Below, piece by piece: positions 61,519-64,000 of a stretch of 64,000 bases of DNA. Every line of letters begins with the position of its first letter. Position 1 is the first letter of the stretch. The notes under the pieces are model-generated. The model saw nothing but the letters and a program-made list of their open reading frames with translations, had not been told where the DNA came from and did no database searches. Position numbers and translations under genes: made by a program. This DNA is from Methylomonas methanica MC09. GTDB lineage: Bacteria; Pseudomonadota; Gammaproteobacteria; Methylococcales; Methylomonadaceae. The DNA lies in assembly GCF_000214665.1 (NCBI RefSeq), contig NC_015572.1, forward strand, positions 3,410,001 to 3,474,000, written 5' to 3'.

Positions 61519-62428
61519 GACCCGCCTCCTTGATGTTCACCAGTTCGGCGGCCGGCATTTGCGAAGCAGGCACGACTTTAATAAACTCCGCCATCACTTC
61601 CATTAGCCGTTGTTGAATGCCGGCAATGGTCATGGACGACATTTGGCAACCGCTGCAGGCGCCGGTCATGTTAACGTAAGCGGTGTTGCCGATCACTTCC
61701 ACCAATTCGACATCGCCGCCGTCGGCCATCAATTGCGGACGGAAGGACATGATCACTTCCTCGATTTTCTTGATGCGTTGTAGATTGGTCAACGGTTTTT
61801 TCTCGACCTTGGCTTCGACTTTCTCAATCGGCGCCGCGCTGGGGTCGAAGGTTTCGCCGCGTTCTTTCAGGACTTTTTCCAAAATGGCTTCAATGTCTTC
61901 ATGGCAGGCCGCGCAACCGCCGCCGGCTTTGGTGAAGTTGGTAACGTCTTCCACGGTGCGCAGTTTATTCGCCCACACCATCTCTTCGATCATCACCGCG
62001 TCGATGGCAAAGCACTTACAGACTAACGCGCCTTCTTCGTGGTCGTCTTTCCATTCTTCGCCTCTATAGTTGGCTACCGCTGCTTGCAGGGCTTCGCGGC
62101 CCATGACCGAACAGTGCATTTTTTCCGGTGGCAGGCCATCCAGTTCGGCGGCAATATCCTGATTGGTGACTTTCAGCGCATCATCCAGCGTCAAACCCTT
62201 GATGATTTCGGTTAATACCGAAGACGAAGCAATCGCCGAACCGCAACCGAAGGTTTGAAAACCGGCATCCTCAATAATTTCGGAGTCTTCATTGACCTTC
62301 AAGGTCAGCCGTAATGCATCGCCGCAACTGATGGAACCCACTTCGCCAATCGCATTGGCCCCTTCCACCGCACCGGCGTTTTTAGGGTTGAAAAAATGGT
62401 CTTTAACTTTGTCCGAATAATCCCACAT
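61511..62428 (-). CDS. nifU: Fe-S cluster scaffold protein NifU
   Basis: The 305-residue protein is a full three-domain NifU. It has an IscU-like domain ([34 protein letters not shown]), a central BFD-type 2Fe-2S domain ([30 protein letters not shown]) and a C-terminal CxxC domain ([23 protein letters not shown]). It receives iron and sulfur from NifS and assembles clusters for NifH, NifDK and NifB. It follows iscA by 18 bases. Confidence 0.96.
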   Translation of the reverse strand: MWDYSDKVKDHFFNPKNAGAVEGANAIGEVGSISCGDALRLTLKVNEDSEIIEDAGFQTFGCGSAIASSSVLTEIIKGLTLDDALKVTNQDIAAELDGLPPEKMHCSVMGREALQAAVANYRGEEWKDDHEEGALVCKCFAIDAVMIEEMVWANKLRTVEDVTNFTKAGGGCAACHEDIEAILEKVLKERGETFDPSAAPIEKVEAKVEKKPLTNLQRIKKIEEVIMSFRPQLMADGGDVELVEVIGNTAYVNMTGACSGCQMSSMTIAGIQQRLMEVMAEFIKVVPASQMPAAELVNIKEAGHA

Positions 62429-62446
62429 GACTTTAATCTCCGCTTC

Positions 62447-62803
62447 TTAAGAACAGGTTTTGGGGGTGCCACCGTTATCGCCGGTGGTAAACGAAGAGCC
62501 GCAAGCGCAGCTTTTGACTGCGTTGGGATTGCTAAACTTAAAACCCGATCCTTCCAGGCTATCCACGAAGTCGATGGACATGCCATCGAGTTTCGGATAA
62601 CTGGCTGGATCGACAAACACTTTCACTTCACCGCAATCGATCACGGTATCTTCCGCGGTTTCTTTGTCTTCCAGGCGCAAACCGTAGGACAAACCGGAGC
62701 AACCGCCATCTGTCACTTCGATCCGCAGGCCCGCGGTCGGTTTGTCGGAATTGCTGATAAAACGGCCTACGGCTTGTACGGCGCTATCGGTTAAAGTAAT
62801 CAT
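62447..62803 (-). CDS. A-type Fe-S carrier, nif-linked IscA
   Basis: The 118-residue protein is an IscA/HesB-type carrier. The three Cys ligands are in DGGCSGLSYGL and in the C-terminal SCACGSSF. The DFVDSLEGSGFKFSNPNA segment is typical. It heads nif arm 3 with a sigma-54 promoter (62850-62866) and a NifA site upstream. The ATG at 62803 follows AGGAG; an upstream in-frame start nine codons earlier is not needed. Confidence 0.93.
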   Translation of the reverse strand: MITLTDSAVQAVGRFISNSDKPTAGLRIEVTDGGCSGLSYGLRLEDKETAEDTVIDCGEVKVFVDPASYPKLDGMSIDFVDSLEGSGFKFSNPNAVKSCACGSSFTTGDNGGTPKTCS

Positions 62804-62849
62804 TGTTAACTCTCCTGAACGGTTTGGCATTGATCTTGTAAACAGTTAA

Positions 62850-62866
62850 AGCAACCGGCATGCCAT
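62850..62866 (-). promoter_or_regulatory. Sigma-54 promoter of iscA-nifUS
   Basis: On the minus strand ATGGCATGCCGGTTGCT matches the sigma-54 consensus with GG-N10-GC spacing. The start point should be near 62838, about 35 bases before the iscA ATG. Confidence 0.86.
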
Positions 62867-62961
62867 GCGAGAAAATTTTTGCTAAACCGCTGAATTATCT
62901 TGCTTCTCGACAACCGGTCACCTTGAACCAGCAATCCGTTTAACAACAATCCCGCTGTCTT

Positions 62962-62977
62962 TGTCGGCTTTGCTACA
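62962..62977 (-). promoter_or_regulatory. NifA upstream activator site for iscA-nifUS
   Basis: TGTCGGCTTTGCTACA is an exact TGT-N10-ACA site, about 95 bp upstream of the promoter. It shares the TGTCG...CTACAAA form with the nifE and nifV sites. It also lies just upstream of the divergent NifZ-like gene and might serve both directions. Confidence 0.8.
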
Positions 62978-62998
62978 AACCCGTAACAGGAGAACATC

Positions 62999-63259
62999 AT
63001 GAATATTGAAGATTTGGATTTAGGCGATGTGGTTTTTGCCGCGCATACCATCATCGACGATGGCAGCATGCCGGATAGCGAGGAAGGCGCAGTGCTGGCT
63101 GAAGAAGGCGCTCGCGGCGTCATCGTCATGAAAGGCTATGTGGAAGAAGACCCTAGCCGCAGCGTATTTTTAGTGCGCTTCGAGGACAGCGAGTTGAACC
63201 TGGGCCGGCCGATCGGCTGCTGGACTGAGGATTTGATGGTGCCGGAACTGGTATCCTAA
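62999..63259 (+). CDS. Stand-alone NifZ-like domain protein
   Basis: The 86-residue protein aligns with the NifZ domain. LDLGDVVFAAHTIIDDGSMP corresponds to the GD-x-V...I-x-N-D-G-T-x-P start, GAVLAEEGARGVIVMKGYV to the GDLLVRRG segment, and VFLVRFED...RPIGCWTEDL to the VHFLE...VGC-x-x-E-L end. It is acidic and lacks the extra half of nifZ at 28262-28741. It starts behind AGGAGAA, divergent from iscA. Confidence 0.72.
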   Translation: MNIEDLDLGDVVFAAHTIIDDGSMPDSEEGAVLAEEGARGVIVMKGYVEEDPSRSVFLVRFEDSELNLGRPIGCWTEDLMVPELVS

Positions 63260-63324
63260 CGATAGAGGGGCGGTCATCGTTACTGCCTTAGCCATTAAAA
63301 GCATCGCCTTGCGCGCAGGACATC

Positions 63325-64000
63325 ATGGAAAACGCCACCGACGCCGTACTGAATTATCATCAACGCACCAAGCATCAATTGAACGCTTATGCCAAAGGTC
63401 CGGAGTCGCTGGACTGGGACGACCAGCCCAATCCGTTTCGGCGGTTTAAGGGTTGCGAAACGGTAACGCTGGCCACGCCGGGTGTCGAACTGGACTGCCT
63501 GTTTGCCGATCTGGACAAGCCGGAGATGATTACGCCGCAGCCGTTCAACCTGGACAAACTTGGCTTATTGCTCGAATTATCCTTCGGCCTGTCGGCCTGG
63601 AAACAATTCGGCCCGGACCGCTGGGCCTTGCGCTGCAACCCGTCCAGCGGCAACCTGCATCCCACCGAAGCTTATCTGGTTTGCACTAACGCCGAACTGC
63701 TGCAACCCGGCGTATACCACTATGTCAGTCACGATCACCATCTGGAACGCCGCGCTACATTTGACCCGAGCGCAGGCGAGCCGGCCTGTTATATCGGCCT
63801 ATCGTCCATCCACTGGCGGGAAGCCTGGAAATACGGCGAACGGGCCTTTCGCTATTGCCAGCATGACATCGGCCATGCATTGGCGGCGCTAAGTTATGCC
63901 GCCGCCTGCCTGGGCTGGTCGATCAAATTAATCGGCGAAGCCGGCGACGCCGACCTTGCCCATTGGCTGGGCTTGGACCGGCAGGAGGATTTCGTCGCAC
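63325..64000 (+). CDS. SagB/ThcOx-type nitroreductase-like protein (cut by window edge)
   Basis: A frame opening at ATG 63325 stays open to the window edge (225 residues so far). It resembles the SagB-type FMN nitroreductase family: FGLSAWKQFGPDRWALRCNPSSGNLHPTEAYLV (about residues 90-120) has the family R-x-x-PSSGNLHPTE motif, and HDIGHALAALSYAAACLGWSIKLIG follows. SagB enzymes oxidise azolines in peptide toxins, but stand-alone members have unknown roles. It starts 65 bases after the NifZ-like gene and may belong to the same nif-linked unit. Confidence 0.82.
   Translation, partial: MENATDAVLNYHQRTKHQLNAYAKGPESLDWDDQPNPFRRFKGCETVTLATPGVELDCLFADLDKPEMITPQPFNLDKLGLLLELSFGLSAWKQFGPDRWALRCNPSSGNLHPTEAYLVCTNAELLQPGVYHYVSHDHHLERRATFDPSAGEPACYIGLSSIHWREAWKYGERAFRYCQHDIGHALAALSYAAACLGWSIKLIGEAGDADLAHWLGLDRQEDFVA

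Noticed and set aside
62823..62839. Plus-strand sigma-54-like sequence towards the NifZ-like gene (TTGGCATTGATCTTGTA)
   Set aside because: The -12 element is GT instead of GC, it is 160 bases from the gene, and the NifA site would lie downstream of it.

Overview
The window looks like a chromosome segment of a diazotrophic gammaproteobacterium, most plausibly a type I methanotroph (Methylococcales). That assignment is an inference. It rests on an Azotobacter-like nif gene order, a C1 operon (formate-tetrahydrofolate ligase, a short methylenetetrahydrofolate reductase and a dihydropteroate-synthase-like protein of the kind linked to tetrahydromethanopterin), and proteobacterial codon use. No methane monooxygenase, nifHDK, nifA or rRNA gene lies in the window.

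Layout. 0-8.1 kb: a truncated ppsA and assorted genes (retropepsin-like protease, NlpC/P60-like protein, membrane proteins, flavin-binding oxidase-like protein, PilZ-like protein, aldo/keto reductase). 8.3-17.2 kb (+): nif arm 1, nifE-nifN-nifX, two NifX-associated genes, fdxB, a pair of highly structured inverted elements, a Shethna-type 2Fe-2S ferredoxin, then five accessory genes ending in a GlcF-like Fe-S protein. 18.1-23.9 kb: two large c-di-GMP proteins, one carrying a DNA-binding winged helix. 32.0-24.0 kb (-): nif arm 2, nifV-55 aa ORF-cysE-TPR protein-two tiny membrane peptides-nifW-nifZ-nifM-clpX-Grx/BolA fusion-nifF-Rieske-rseC. 62.8-59.9 kb (-): nif arm 3, iscA-nifU-nifS-small ORF, with a divergent NifZ-like gene and the start of a SagB-type gene.

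The three nif arms are united by regulation. Upstream of nifE, nifV and iscA there is a sigma-54 promoter with GG-N10-GC spacing, and 45-90 bp further upstream a NifA site (TGT-N10-ACA). All three NifA sites share the extended form TGTCG...CTACAAA. The genes supply FeMo-cofactor assembly (E, N, X, V), Fe-S supply (U, S, IscA, CysE, Grx-BolA), maturation and protection of the nitrogenase proteins (W, Z, M, ClpX) and electron delivery (flavodoxin, ferredoxins, Rieske).

Between nif arms 2 and 3: a toxin-antitoxin graveyard (vapBC with a deleted active-site segment, broken higBA) at 32.4-33.8 kb; the C1 operon at 34.1-38.0 kb; B12-independent metE with divergent metR; a cobalamin riboswitch controlling class I ribonucleotide reductase nrdAB; a HAF-repeat autotransporter; a MocR-type regulator; and a complete Nit1C (nitrilase) cluster at 51.7-58.6 kb with an intrinsic terminator after its first gene. 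A 0.33 kb direct repeat brackets the autotransporter-MocR-Nit1C block. No CRISPR array, tRNA, rRNA or intact insertion sequence was seen.
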